Below, piece by piece: positions 17,118 through 25,132 of a DNA stretch of 64,000 nt. Numbering within the stretch: position 1 is the stretch's first letter; each line of letters opens with the position of its first letter. Origin of the DNA: JAWLHU01 sp041690255 (lineage in GTDB: Bacteria; Bacillota; Sulfobacillia; Symbiobacteriales; Symbiobacteriaceae); assembly GCA_041690255.1 (NCBI GenBank), contig JAWLHU010000007.1, positions 277,979-341,978 of the forward strand, in the 5' to 3' direction. Under the pieces are notes generated by a model. The model had not been told where the DNA came from. It made no database searches and saw only the letters and a program-made list of their open reading frames with translations. A program made the translations under genes and the position numbers.

Positions 17118-17834
17118 ATGGGGGTTTCCGCTCCGATGCGAGTGGCTGCATTGACGATCATCGGCCTGTTGGTCACTGGACTTGCCTGGCGCGGATGGGG
17201 GCTTTACCAAGCTGACCAGAGGGCGGCCCTGGCGGCGTCGTTCGCTGAGGTGGAATCCGTTCAGCAGGCGAAGGCCCCCGTTACCACGGCTGGAGAGGAA
17301 GAACCCACGGCTGCTGCAGCCTGTCCGCCAGCGCCCGAGAAGCCCGCCCTGCTGGTTCATGTGGAAGGAGCGGTTCAACACCCCGGAGTTTACACCCTGC
17401 CGGAGGGGTCCCGCGTTCATGAAGCGATTGCCGCAGCAGGCGGAGCCCTGCAGGACGGAGTGCCAGGCGCTCTGAACCTTGCCGCCCTCCTGACCGATGG
17501 CACCAAGCTATACATTTACACCAACGAGGAACTGCATGCTGCCGCGGAGGCTTCGGCTCCGGCCAGCCGGGAGGTCTCCTACGTACCGGTGAGGGAGACG
17601 ATCGGCCAGAGCCAGGCGATGACCAGCCATGCCGCGGGCCCGGTGATCGTCAGCATCAACTCTGCCTCCACGGCCGAGTTGGAGCGAGTTCCCGGCATCG
17701 GCCCTTCAACCGCGCGGGCAATCTCCGAGTACCGCTCCCAGCACGGGCCGTTTCCGGCCGTAGAGGACCTGACCAAGGTCTCCGGCATCGGGCCCAAGAC
17801 CCTTGAGAAGTTGCGCCCGTACCTGAAGCTCTAG
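17118..17834 (+). CDS. comEA: ComEA-type competence DNA-binding protein
   Basis: Membrane-anchored DNA receptor of natural transformation, 238 residues. Order: N-terminal anchor helix (about 7-24), a variable linker with acidic and Ala/Pro residues, an SLBB domain (about 75-140; VHVEGAVQHPGVYTLPEGSRV, with NLAALLTDGTKLYI), a Ser/Ala-rich linker, and a C-terminal helix-hairpin-helix pair (SINSASTAELERVPGIG, then VEDLTKVSGIGPKTLEKL). ATG 17118 is preferred because GGGGG lies 10 bases upstream; GTG 17109 is possible. comEB and comEC do not follow, unlike in Bacillus; a strong terminator follows instead. Confidence 0.9.
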   Translation: MGVSAPMRVAALTIIGLLVTGLAWRGWGLYQADQRAALAASFAEVESVQQAKAPVTTAGEEEPTAAAACPPAPEKPALLVHVEGAVQHPGVYTLPEGSRVHEAIAAAGGALQDGVPGALNLAALLTDGTKLYIYTNEELHAAAEASAPASREVSYVPVRETIGQSQAMTSHAAGPVIVSINSASTAELERVPGIGPSTARAISEYRSQHGPFPAVEDLTKVSGIGPKTLEKLRPYLKL

Positions 17835-17860
17835 GGCGCAGGGGTGGAATCACCAGAATC

Positions 17861-17892
17861 AAGCCTGCTACGTCTCGTAGCAGGCTTGTTTT
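17861..17892 (+). terminator. Terminator after comEA
   Basis: Perfect 12-base stem (17861-17872 with 17876-17887), loop TCT, then GTTTTC. Confidence 0.92.
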
Positions 17893-18009
17893 CTTGCTGT
17901 TGTGCGTGTAAAATCTATAAATAGAGACATAGCAGAAAATCAGCACAATAATTTTTTCCAATACTGCTGGTGCCGATTCGGCACGTTAGGTGAGGGGGAG
18001 GAATTCTGG

Positions 18010-18180
18010 ATGCGCAGGCGGCGACCTCAGAGCAGAAGCGAGCGGGAGCGAATCCTGATGCAGTGGGTGGAGGGATCGAAGGAGGAGCGGATGGCTGTTC
18101 TCATGGAGTACATCCGCCTGAAGGAGACGGAGCCCGAAGAGCAGCCTGACCCCGCGAATGAAAAGACCTCGCCCGGGTGA
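18010..18180 (+). CDS. Small charged protein, unknown
   Basis: Putative protein of 56 residues beginning MRRRRPQSRSERER and ending in an acidic/Pro tail (ETEPEEQPDPANEK). GGGGGAGGAA lies a few bases before ATG 18010. The AT-rich stretch upstream (17893-17945) contains TTGCTG and TATAAA spaced 16 bases apart, a possible promoter. No recognised family. Convergent with azlD, 31 bases away. Confidence 0.5.
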   Translation: MRRRRPQSRSERERILMQWVEGSKEERMAVLMEYIRLKETEPEEQPDPANEKTSPG

Positions 18181-18211
18181 GCCGGACGAGGCATCTCAAA
18201 ATCCGAGGAGC

Positions 18212-18541
18212 TCAGAGAACGAGCCTCAGGATCGCCATCGCGACAATCCCCGCCAGAACGGTGCCCATGAGGCTCCGCGTCCAGACTGCGACGAGAAACG
18301 CAGGAACGGCCGCCAGAATTTCGGGGTGAGCCGGTGGCAGGGCCAGCTTCCCTTGCCGGACCAGCAGGCCGGAGGCAAGAAGAGCTGAGAGAACGGCGAC
18401 TGGGACGAACTCTAGCCACCGAAGCAGGAGAGGCGGCAGTCGAAAGCGGCTCAAAACGACCAGCGGTAGCATTCGTGGCAGGTAGGTGACCAGGGCCATG
18501 CCTACCCAGAGTAGGAGAATGGAGGGCCGGACGGTCATCAT
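18212..18541 (-). CDS. azlD: AzlD-type branched-chain amino acid exporter subunit
   Basis: Small membrane protein of 109 residues with four hydrophobic segments, matching AzlD (MALVTYLPRMLPLVVLSRFRLP near the N-terminus, then LRWLEFVPVAVLSALLASGLL). AzlD forms an exporter with AzlC for branched-chain amino acids or analogues. Its ATG overlaps the azlC stop by four bases (ATGA), so the two are coupled. Confidence 0.88.
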   Translation of the reverse strand: MMTVRPSILLLWVGMALVTYLPRMLPLVVLSRFRLPPLLLRWLEFVPVAVLSALLASGLLVRQGKLALPPAHPEILAAVPAFLVAVWTRSLMGTVLAGIVAMAILRLVL

Positions 18542-19242
18542 TTAAGCATCACCCCCACCGTGGCCGCTACGAGCGTCGCGACGATAATCCCCCAGGAGGA
18601 GAGGCCCCCGAGGGCCATAGCAACCGCGACCGCTGCACCGACCGCAGCAGCGATCCGGCGGGGGTTACTCCCCTCGCCCTGCAGGTGGGGCATAAGGAGG
18701 CCAATGAACATGGCGGAGAGAGCGAAGTCGAGGCCAAGCGCCTCTTGGTTGCCCGCCAGTTGGCCGACAAGGGCGCCGACTACGGAGGCGACGACCCAGG
18801 AGGATTGGGCTGTGACATGAAGGCCTGCCATAAAGGCCGGTCCAATGGAGCGCCCTTGGAGCACCGAAGTGCTCACGGCGAAGGATTCATCCGTAATGCC
18901 GTAGGCAAGTAGCGCATTCTGCCAGGGGCGGCTCTCCCGGAGCGATGGGACCAGAGCAGTTGACATGAGCAGGTGGCGCAGGTTGACCAGGAAGGTGGTT
19001 GACAGGATCGCCGGCATGGCAGCCCCTGCTGCCAGCATGTTCACCCCGATAAACTGAGCGGAGCCAGCATAGACGATCAGGGACATCAGGCCGACCTCGG
19101 CCACGGAGAGCCCCGCGGTGCGAGCCAGGACACCGAAGGCGAATCCGATTGGCAGGTAGCCCAGCACGATCGGCGATGCCGCCTTGAAACCGGAACGGAA
19201 GGTCGCAGGTGGGAGCATGAGTTGCGAGGTGGGGGTGGCCAT
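18538..19242 (-). CDS. azlC: AzlC-type branched-chain amino acid exporter subunit
   Basis: Integral membrane protein of 234 residues with several hydrophobic segments and AzlC motifs: YLPIGFAFGVLARTAGLS, YAGSAQFIGVNMLAAGA, LVNLRHLLMSTAL, and YGITDESFAVS. ATG 19242 is chosen because AAAGGAG lies 7 bases upstream; the frame extends to 19332 without a ribosome site. With azlD it forms a two-gene operon. Confidence 0.92.
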   Translation of the reverse strand: MATPTSQLMLPPATFRSGFKAASPIVLGYLPIGFAFGVLARTAGLSVAEVGLMSLIVYAGSAQFIGVNMLAAGAAMPAILSTTFLVNLRHLLMSTALVPSLRESRPWQNALLAYGITDESFAVSTSVLQGRSIGPAFMAGLHVTAQSSWVVASVVGALVGQLAGNQEALGLDFALSAMFIGLLMPHLQGEGSNPRRIAAAVGAAVAVAMALGGLSSWGIIVATLVAATVGVMLK

Positions 19243-19376
19243 GGTGACACTCCTTTGAGCCTCGTACTTTACGAATTTAACTTGGTATAGTACCATGTCC
19301 AACCACCGAAATCCTGCAAAAGCGTGCGCCATCCCCTTCTGATCGACATAGTCTGTAGCCGGGGGTGAACGCGATC

Positions 19377-19607
19377 ATGCGCAAGTTCGACCACTTTGGA
19401 CGAACCGTGGTGATTCCGATCGCATCGACCGAGCCAATCGTGATCGATCGCGTCGGGAATGAACTTCAGGTCGTCTTTCCACCTACCGAACCCGGTCCCA
19501 CCACAGCAACCCTGGCCAACGGAGCGGTGGTGGACGTCTTTCAACTGGGCCAGGTGGTCAGCCAGTTCTGCCCGGGCTTTAGCGGATCGTTTTGTAGCTG
19601 TAACTAA
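19377..19607 (+). CDS. Small protein with Cys/Gly/Ser-rich C-terminus
   Basis: Putative protein of 76 residues. The body (MRKFDHFGRTVVIPIAS, then ANGAVVDVFQLGQVV) is not recognised. It ends CPGFSGSFCSCN, with three Cys in the last 12 residues. ATG 19377 has GGGGGTG about 9 bases upstream. It is divergent from azlC, with its own upstream interval, and ends before the shared hairpin at 19620. Could be a metal-binding or modified small peptide; unknown. Confidence 0.5.
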   Translation: MRKFDHFGRTVVIPIASTEPIVIDRVGNELQVVFPPTEPGPTTATLANGAVVDVFQLGQVVSQFCPGFSGSFCSCN

Positions 19608-19614
19608 CGACATG

Positions 19615-19640
19615 AAAACGGAGGGGGAATCTCCCCCTCC
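19615..19640 (-). terminator. Terminator after the BASS/ACR3-like gene
   Basis: On the minus strand GGAGGGGGA-GAT-TCCCCCTCC is followed by GTTTTC. Stem arms are 19632-19640 and 19620-19628. It may work in both directions. Confidence 0.82.
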
Positions 19641-19646
19641 GCGCTG

Positions 19647-20663
19647 TTAGTCGCCGGTCGCAGCGGCCGCCTCTGGGACACCGACTGGGTCAGCGAAGAA
19701 GCCGAACCGCTTGGCCACCTTGTCGTACCAGGCAGCCGCCTGCACCTGCAGGATGAAGGCGAGGGTGACGATAAAGGCTGCTTGCGGCCCGAAGACCGCC
19801 AGGGCAATACCGAGGGCGATAGAGAGATTGCGCAGTACTGTGCTGTACACAAGGGTATAGGCATCTGCCCGGCCCAGGAACCAGCGACCGGCCAGGGTGG
19901 AGAGGAGGAAGTTGAGCAGGTAGAAGACCAGGAGGGTCAGCAGCCCGATCGCAACGGCGCGCGGATCAGACAGCAGGCTCTTGGCCCGACTGGCGGTGGA
20001 GAAGAAGATGATGTAGAGCATCGCCCAGACGGAGATTGGGTTGAGGAGCGGCTTGACCTTCGTCTGGAATTCCTGCTGGGTAAACCGACGGAGCAGGAGC
20101 CAGTAGGTGAGCGTACCTGCCAGCATGGGGGCAATGACCGTCATGGCGACCCGGCTGAGCATCTGGCCCAGGTCCATGGGCACAGACTGACCAAGCATTC
20201 CCATAAGATAGAGCGGCATGAGGAGGGAACCTGCCAGCAGGCTGATCACGGTGATCCGCACGGCTGCTGGAACGTTACCACCGCTCAGCGAGGTCCAGGA
20301 GATGGTCATGCCGCTGGTCGGGAGGAGCGAGGCGATCATGAGTCCCGCCAGAAGTGAGGGGTAGTTGCCCAGCAGCGTGTGGCCAAGCCCCCAGGCCACC
20401 AGGGGGATGATCACGAAGTTGATCAGGGTGGAGAGGAGCATGAGCCGCCAGGGCTCAAGCTTCAGGACCTGTCGCCAGGGCACGCCGATCGTGATCGGGT
20501 AGACCAGCAGGATCACCGCTGGCATGGTCAGGGCCTGAGACGAGGGAACTGGTACGAGAAGGCCGAGGAGTAGTCCGAGGAGCAGGGCGAGCGGGATGCT
20601 AGCCGCCAGATTGCGAGCGGGCAGGGTCAGAAGCTTCTTCCACACGGGGCGCATCCTCCTCAT
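19647..20663 (-). CDS. BASS/ACR3-like sodium-dependent transporter
   Basis: Integral membrane protein of about 338 residues with roughly ten hydrophobic segments, in the bile acid:sodium symporter/arsenite permease superfamily. Visible family-like elements include LLPTSGMTISWTSLSGGNVP in the middle and VYSTVLRNLSIALGIALAVFG near the end. Substrate cannot be told; no ars genes adjoin. The start is uncertain: ATG 20663 and ATG 20654 both lie in ATGAGGAGGATG, and a longer frame opens at 20735. The upstream region contains TATACT-like palindromic AT-rich sequence (20690-20710), perhaps promoter or operator. Confidence 0.75.
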   Translation of the reverse strand: MRRMRPVWKKLLTLPARNLAASIPLALLLGLLLGLLVPVPSSQALTMPAVILLVYPITIGVPWRQVLKLEPWRLMLLSTLINFVIIPLVAWGLGHTLLGNYPSLLAGLMIASLLPTSGMTISWTSLSGGNVPAAVRITVISLLAGSLLMPLYLMGMLGQSVPMDLGQMLSRVAMTVIAPMLAGTLTYWLLLRRFTQQEFQTKVKPLLNPISVWAMLYIIFFSTASRAKSLLSDPRAVAIGLLTLLVFYLLNFLLSTLAGRWFLGRADAYTLVYSTVLRNLSIALGIALAVFGPQAAFIVTLAFILQVQAAAWYDKVAKRFGFFADPVGVPEAAAATGD

Positions 20664-20829
20664 GAGGTCAAATACACCCAAGACTCTACCATACCCCGTA
20701 TAGTATACAAATAGCACGAAAGTACTACTTGGCAAAAGTGGACCACGCTATGGAACTGGCAGTCGAGGGCTGACGCTGCTGCTTCTCATCTGCTGACCGA
20801 GGAGGTTCGGCTTCGCTCATCGCGGAGCT

Positions 20830-20862
20830 AGAAAGGAGGGGGCAGTTGCCCCCCCTTTCTAC
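20830..20862 (-). terminator. Terminator after endonuclease IV
   Basis: Near-perfect inverted repeat AGAAAGGAGGGGGCA / TGCCCCCCCTTTCT with a very short loop. It could end transcripts from both sides. Confidence 0.7.
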
Positions 20863-21696
20863 TTAACGGCTCATGAGTTTTCGGGCGTAGGCCATTTCGG
20901 GGCCATACTCCGACTCATCCTCCACCGGGGTCTCCAGGACGACCGGCAACCCGGTTAAGGCGCTGGAGCGAAGGATGATGGAGATTCCTTCTTCCCCAAT
21001 GAACCCTTTGCCCAGATTGGCGTGCCGATCCTTCCGGCTACCGTGATCAAACTTCGAGTCGTTGAGATGAACCGCCTTCACATGCTCCCAGTAGCCAATC
21101 GACCGGGCGTGTTCAACAAACGCCTCCCACTCTTCCGGGCGGTAGGCGCCGGCCGCGAACCCGTGGCAGGTATCAAAGCAGAAGCCGATTCGCTCCGGCT
21201 GCTTCACCCGGGAGCGCACCTCCACGCACTGCTCGAGGGTCGTACCCAACTCCGAGCCCTGCCCGGCCGTATTCTCCAGCAGCAACAAGGTCGGACCGGT
21301 GTACGCCTCCAGCAGCAGATCCAGCGTCTCGACCATGCGGCTCATGCCGATCTCCTCGCCCTGCTCCACATGCTTCCCCATGTGGCAGACCGTACCGATC
21401 GCCCCGTAGACCTCGGCGTTCTCCAGGTCCTGCTTGAGCGAAGCGATTGAGATCTGCTGGAGCTCCGGATCCGGTGTGGAGAGGTTGGTTATGTACGGGG
21501 CGTGCGCCACTGCTACCAGGCCATACTCTGCCATGAGCGCCCGCCCCCTGGCGGCCAGGACCGGGTCCGCTGACTTTCCCTTGAAGCCGCGCGGATTCTT
21601 GGTGAAGAACTGGAACGACTCGCAGCCCAACTGACGGGCGTTCTCTACCGCCTGAACAATCCCCTTGCTAATGCTAATATGACAACCCAACTTCAT
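20863..21696 (-). CDS. nfo: Endonuclease IV (AP endonuclease)
   Basis: Zn-dependent apurinic/apyrimidinic endonuclease of base-excision repair, 277 residues. Family motifs are present in order: GCHISISKGI, FQFFTKNPRGFKGK, VAHAPYITNLSTPD, VCHMGKHVEQGEE, LLLENTAGQGSELG, GFCFDTCHGFAAGAY, VHLNDSKFDHGSRKDRHANL and LPVVLETPVED. These include the three-zinc His/Glu/Asp ligands. ATG 21696 has GGAAGAGG 8 bases upstream; GTG 21705 is an alternative. Confidence 0.95.
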   Translation of the reverse strand: MKLGCHISISKGIVQAVENARQLGCESFQFFTKNPRGFKGKSADPVLAARGRALMAEYGLVAVAHAPYITNLSTPDPELQQISIASLKQDLENAEVYGAIGTVCHMGKHVEQGEEIGMSRMVETLDLLLEAYTGPTLLLLENTAGQGSELGTTLEQCVEVRSRVKQPERIGFCFDTCHGFAAGAYRPEEWEAFVEHARSIGYWEHVKAVHLNDSKFDHGSRKDRHANLGKGFIGEEGISIILRSSALTGLPVVLETPVEDESEYGPEMAYARKLMSR

Positions 21697-21774
21697 ACCC
21701 TTCACCTCTTCCTACCAGTATACCACAGGAGCGAGTACGACCCCCGACCTGATCCAAGACCGGGGGTCGCATGC

Positions 21775-22854
21775 TCAGAGGACGCTGCGCAGTGCGGCGG
21801 CAAACCGCTCCAACTCCGCTAGCTTCCCCACCGTTACCCGCAGACAGGTGGGCCGCCCGAAGCCTCCGCATGGCCGGACGACAACCCCCTGCCTGAGCAG
21901 CGCCTCAAAGACCGGCTGAGCCGGGCGCCCCAGGTCGATGAACAGGAAGTTTGCCTGCGATGGGGCATACGCCAGACCAAACTCGTTGCAGAGGCCTGAG
22001 AGGAACTCCTTCCCCTCCCGGGTGACCCGGAGCGTTTCCGCCAGGTGTTCCTCGTCCTGCAGGGCGGCCAGCGCCGCTGCCTGGGCGATGCTATTCACGC
22101 TGAACGGTTCCCGTACCGTGAGCAAGGGCGACCAGATCTCCGGGCGCGCCATGCCGTAGCCAATACGCATCCCCGCAAGCCCGTAAGCCTTTGAAAAGGT
22201 CCGGGTCAGGATCAGGTTTGGCCACTCCCGCAGCAGCCCGAGCGCATCGAACGGGGTGGTGTCGAACTCCCGGTAGGCCTGATCAATCAGGACAAGCGTC
22301 TCCTCTGGCACTGCCCGCATGAAGGCCCGGAACGCATCTTCCGGGAAGACAGCCCCGGTTGGGTTGTTTGGCCGGCAGAGAAAGATCAGCCTTGCCCCAC
22401 TCGCCTCCGTTGCCATCCCCGTGAGGTCCATCGTCTCGCCGGCGAGCCCCACCGCTGTGACCGACGCCCCCATGAGTTCAGAGACCGCCCGGTAGTTCGG
22501 GAACGAGGATTCTGGCAGCACTACCCGGTCACCGGCCCGCAAGTAACTGGCGGCCAGCAGGCGCAGGATCTCGTCGGAGCCGTTTCCCACGAAGAGCCAG
22601 TCCGGCGGGAGCCCCGTCCGTATAGCCAGCGCCTGCCGTAGCTCCGGAGCTGCCGGATCCGGGTAGATATGCGCCTTCAGCGTGGCTTCCCAAACCGCCC
22701 GGATCGCCAGGGGCGATGGCCCCAGGGGGTTCTCGTTGGATGCCAGCTTGACCACATCGGTCAGACCGAGCTCCCGCTGCACCTCGGAGACTGGCTTGCC
22801 GGGAACGTAAGGACGCAATCGCAATACCTCTGGCCGCACAGCAAAGAACGGCAA
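21775..22854 (-). CDS. Histidinol-phosphate/aromatic aminotransferase
   Basis: PLP-dependent fold-type I aminotransferase of 359 residues, closest in style to HisC. Motifs: KLASNENPLGPSP, FVGNGSDEILRLL, CRPNNPTGAVFP, LIDQAYREFDTTP, and TRTFSKAYGLAGMRIGYG with the Schiff-base Lys. TTG 22854 is chosen for its GGGGGTGG ribosome site; the frame extends to 22968. There is no histidine operon here. It is divergent from the tyrosine catabolic genes, and HisC-family enzymes can act on aromatic amino acids, so a tyrosine-to-hydroxyphenylpyruvate role is possible but inferred. Confidence 0.88.
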   Translation of the reverse strand: MPFFAVRPEVLRLRPYVPGKPVSEVQRELGLTDVVKLASNENPLGPSPLAIRAVWEATLKAHIYPDPAAPELRQALAIRTGLPPDWLFVGNGSDEILRLLAASYLRAGDRVVLPESSFPNYRAVSELMGASVTAVGLAGETMDLTGMATEASGARLIFLCRPNNPTGAVFPEDAFRAFMRAVPEETLVLIDQAYREFDTTPFDALGLLREWPNLILTRTFSKAYGLAGMRIGYGMARPEIWSPLLTVREPFSVNSIAQAAALAALQDEEHLAETLRVTREGKEFLSGLCNEFGLAYAPSQANFLFIDLGRPAQPVFEALLRQGVVVRPCGGFGRPTCLRVTVGKLAELERFAAALRSVL

Positions 22855-23018
22855 ATTTCCACCCCCAGAATGTTCGGTATCCGATATAATCCCAGTGATT
22901 ACAAATAATTGATCATATGATACCATAGTGCCGAGGGCCAGACCACCAGACAGGTCTATGAAAGTCAATCACGCACTATACTCTACCGGGCCAAAACCAC
23001 CAGGGGAGAGTGAGGCAG

Positions 23019-24113
23019 GTGACCACCGATTTTCTGCCGATCCAGGCAATCGACCATGTGGAGTTCTACGTGGGGAACGCCAAACAGGCTGCGCAGTACT
23101 ACCGGACAGCCTTCGGGTTCGCGATTACGGCATATGCCGGGCTCGAGACAGGGGTGCGGGATCGAGCCTCTTACATGCTCGAACAGGGGGAGATTCGTCT
23201 GGTGCTGACCGGGGCACTGTCACCGGACAGCCCGATCGCCGAGCATGTGCAGAAACATGGTGACGGCGTCAAGGATATTGCCCTCCGCGTGGAGAATTGC
23301 GAAAAGGCGTTCGAGGAGGCCGTGAGGCGCGGTGCCGTGCCAGTCATGGAGCCGACCAGCTTCGCTGACCACAATGGGGTCCTGCGAAAGGCGACGATCG
23401 CCGTCTACGGTGATACGGTTCACTCCTTTGTCGAGCGCAAGGCATATAACGGGGTCTTCGCGCCGGGTTACAAGGCGATGGAGGGCGCACATGCCGCCAC
23501 ACCAACCGGTATTGTAGCGATTGACCATATGGTTGCGAACGTCGAGCTCGGGCGCATGCTCGAGTGGGTCCGTTTCTACGAAAATGTCATGGGCTTCTCA
23601 CAGTTCCAGACCTTCGACGACAAGGACATCTCGACGGAGTACTCAGCCCTTATGTCCAAGGTGATGGCGGGTGGAAACGGAAAGGTCAAGTTTCCGATCA
23701 ACGAGCCGGCCGAGGGGAAGAAGAAGTCGCAGATCCAGGAGTACCTGGACTTCTACGAGGGACCTGGCGTGCAGCATATCGCCGTGCTCACCGGCGATAT
23801 CATTGCCACAGTGGAAGCGCTGAAGGCCAACGGTGTTCAGTTCCTCGATACCCCGGACTCGTACTACGACACGCTGGAGGAGCGCGTTGGGGTGATTGAC
23901 GAACCCATGTCAGCACTCCGCCGCCTGAAGATCCTCGTCGATCGCGATGAGGAGGGGTACCTGCTCCAGATCTTCTCGAAACCGGTGCAGGACCGGCCGA
24001 CCCTCTTCTTCGAGATCATCCAGCGGAAGGGTAGCCGGAGTTTTGGCAAGGGGAATTTCAAGGCGCTCTTCGAGGCGATTGAGCGGGAGCAAGCCTTACG
24101 GGGGAATCTGTAG
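23019..24113 (+). CDS. hppD: 4-hydroxyphenylpyruvate dioxygenase
   Basis: Fe(II) enzyme converting 4-hydroxyphenylpyruvate to homogentisate in tyrosine breakdown, 364 residues. Two vicinal-oxygen-chelate halves are clear. The iron ligands are His170 (AIDHMVANVE), His253 (GVQHIAVLTGD) and Glu332 (LFFEIIQRKG). The C-terminal gate GSRSFGKGNFKALFEAIE is typical. GTG 23019 is taken as start, with GGGGAGAG upstream; GTG 23010 is possible. The FAH-family gene starts at its final base, so the two are coupled. Confidence 0.95.
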   Translation: MTTDFLPIQAIDHVEFYVGNAKQAAQYYRTAFGFAITAYAGLETGVRDRASYMLEQGEIRLVLTGALSPDSPIAEHVQKHGDGVKDIALRVENCEKAFEEAVRRGAVPVMEPTSFADHNGVLRKATIAVYGDTVHSFVERKAYNGVFAPGYKAMEGAHAATPTGIVAIDHMVANVELGRMLEWVRFYENVMGFSQFQTFDDKDISTEYSALMSKVMAGGNGKVKFPINEPAEGKKKSQIQEYLDFYEGPGVQHIAVLTGDIIATVEALKANGVQFLDTPDSYYDTLEERVGVIDEPMSALRRLKILVDRDEEGYLLQIFSKPVQDRPTLFFEIIQRKGSRSFGKGNFKALFEAIEREQALRGNL

Positions 24114-25063
24114 TGAAATTGGTGACGGCTCTGGTACTCGGCAAGCAACCCAACATGGTCGCCGGCTGGCTCGACGGGGAGTACGTGATCGGTGCGGCCC
24201 AAGCCCTGGCATGGGTGCAACGGAGGGGGCTGGTCCCGGAGGACCTCCACCTTGGCACCTCCATGGAGTGGCTGGTGGAAGCGCCAATGCCGCTCATTCT
24301 TCAGGTGCGTGAGGCCCTGGGGAAGGAGCGGCCCCGAGGGGTGGCATACGCGTTGGATGCGGTTCATCTCATGGCCCCTCTGCCCCGTCCTCGCACGATC
24401 CGGGACTTCTACGCTTTTGAGGCCCACGTGAAGAACGCTCGGGCCCGGCGAGGGCTTCAAATGCAGGCTGAGTGGTACCAGGCGCCCGTCTTCTACTTCA
24501 GTAACCCCAACGCCGTCTTCGGGCCGGGCCTGGAGGTACCCAAGCCGGCCCGGACCAACAAGCTCGACTTCGAGCTGGAGGTGGCGGTCGTACTGAGCCG
24601 GCGCGGTCGGGATATCATGGTCGCCGAGGCTGAGCACCACATAGCCGGCTACATGATCATGAATGACTGGTCTGCCCGGGACATCCAGGCGCAAGAGATG
24701 AAGGTGGGGCTCGGTCCGGCCAAGGGAAAGGATTTCGCTACCTCCTTTGGCCCCTGGCTGGTCACCCCCGACGAGTTGGACGACCGGCGCCTGCCCGATG
24801 GTCGCCTCGACCTGACCATGATCGCCCGGATCAACGGCCAGGAGGTGAGCCGGGGGAACCTGGCGGAGATGCACTTCACCTTCGCCCAGCTGATCGAGCG
24901 GGCCAGCCAGGACTGCACCCTCTTCCCGGGCGAAATCCTCGCGTCGGGGACCGTCGGGACCGGCTGCCTGCTTGAGACCGAGGCCCACCGTTGGCTCCAG
25001 CCCGGCGATGTAGTCGAGCTGGAGGTCGAGCGGCTGGGTGTGCTCACCAATACCATCCGGTAG
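24113..25063 (+). CDS. Fumarylacetoacetate hydrolase family protein
   Basis: FAH-fold hydrolase of 316 residues, predicted to split fumarylacetoacetate or maleylacetoacetate to acetoacetate. Metal-binding and catalytic segments visible: RDFYAFEAHVKNARA, NKLDFELEVAVVLSRRGRD, IAGYMIMNDWSARDIQ, KGKDFATSFGPWLVT and LASGTVGTGCLLE. It starts with GTG at the last base of the hppD stop. The context (hppD before, hmgA after) supports the tyrosine pathway. No maleylacetoacetate isomerase gene is visible in the window. Confidence 0.9.
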   Translation: MKLVTALVLGKQPNMVAGWLDGEYVIGAAQALAWVQRRGLVPEDLHLGTSMEWLVEAPMPLILQVREALGKERPRGVAYALDAVHLMAPLPRPRTIRDFYAFEAHVKNARARRGLQMQAEWYQAPVFYFSNPNAVFGPGLEVPKPARTNKLDFELEVAVVLSRRGRDIMVAEAEHHIAGYMIMNDWSARDIQAQEMKVGLGPAKGKDFATSFGPWLVTPDELDDRRLPDGRLDLTMIARINGQEVSRGNLAEMHFTFAQLIERASQDCTLFPGEILASGTVGTGCLLETEAHRWLQPGDVVELEVERLGVLTNTIR

Positions 25064-25077
25064 CCGCAGCGATCAAC

Positions 25078-25107
25078 AACCCCCCGCCGGAGTAACGACG
25101 GGGGGTT
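25078..25107 (+). terminator. Hairpin between the FAH-family gene and hmgA
   Basis: AACCCCCCG (25078-25086) pairs with CGGGGGGTT (25099-25107). The T-run is short, so it may attenuate rather than stop transcription into hmgA. Confidence 0.6.
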
Positions 25108-25132
25108 CATCTATCTGAGAGGGGTGCGGCTC

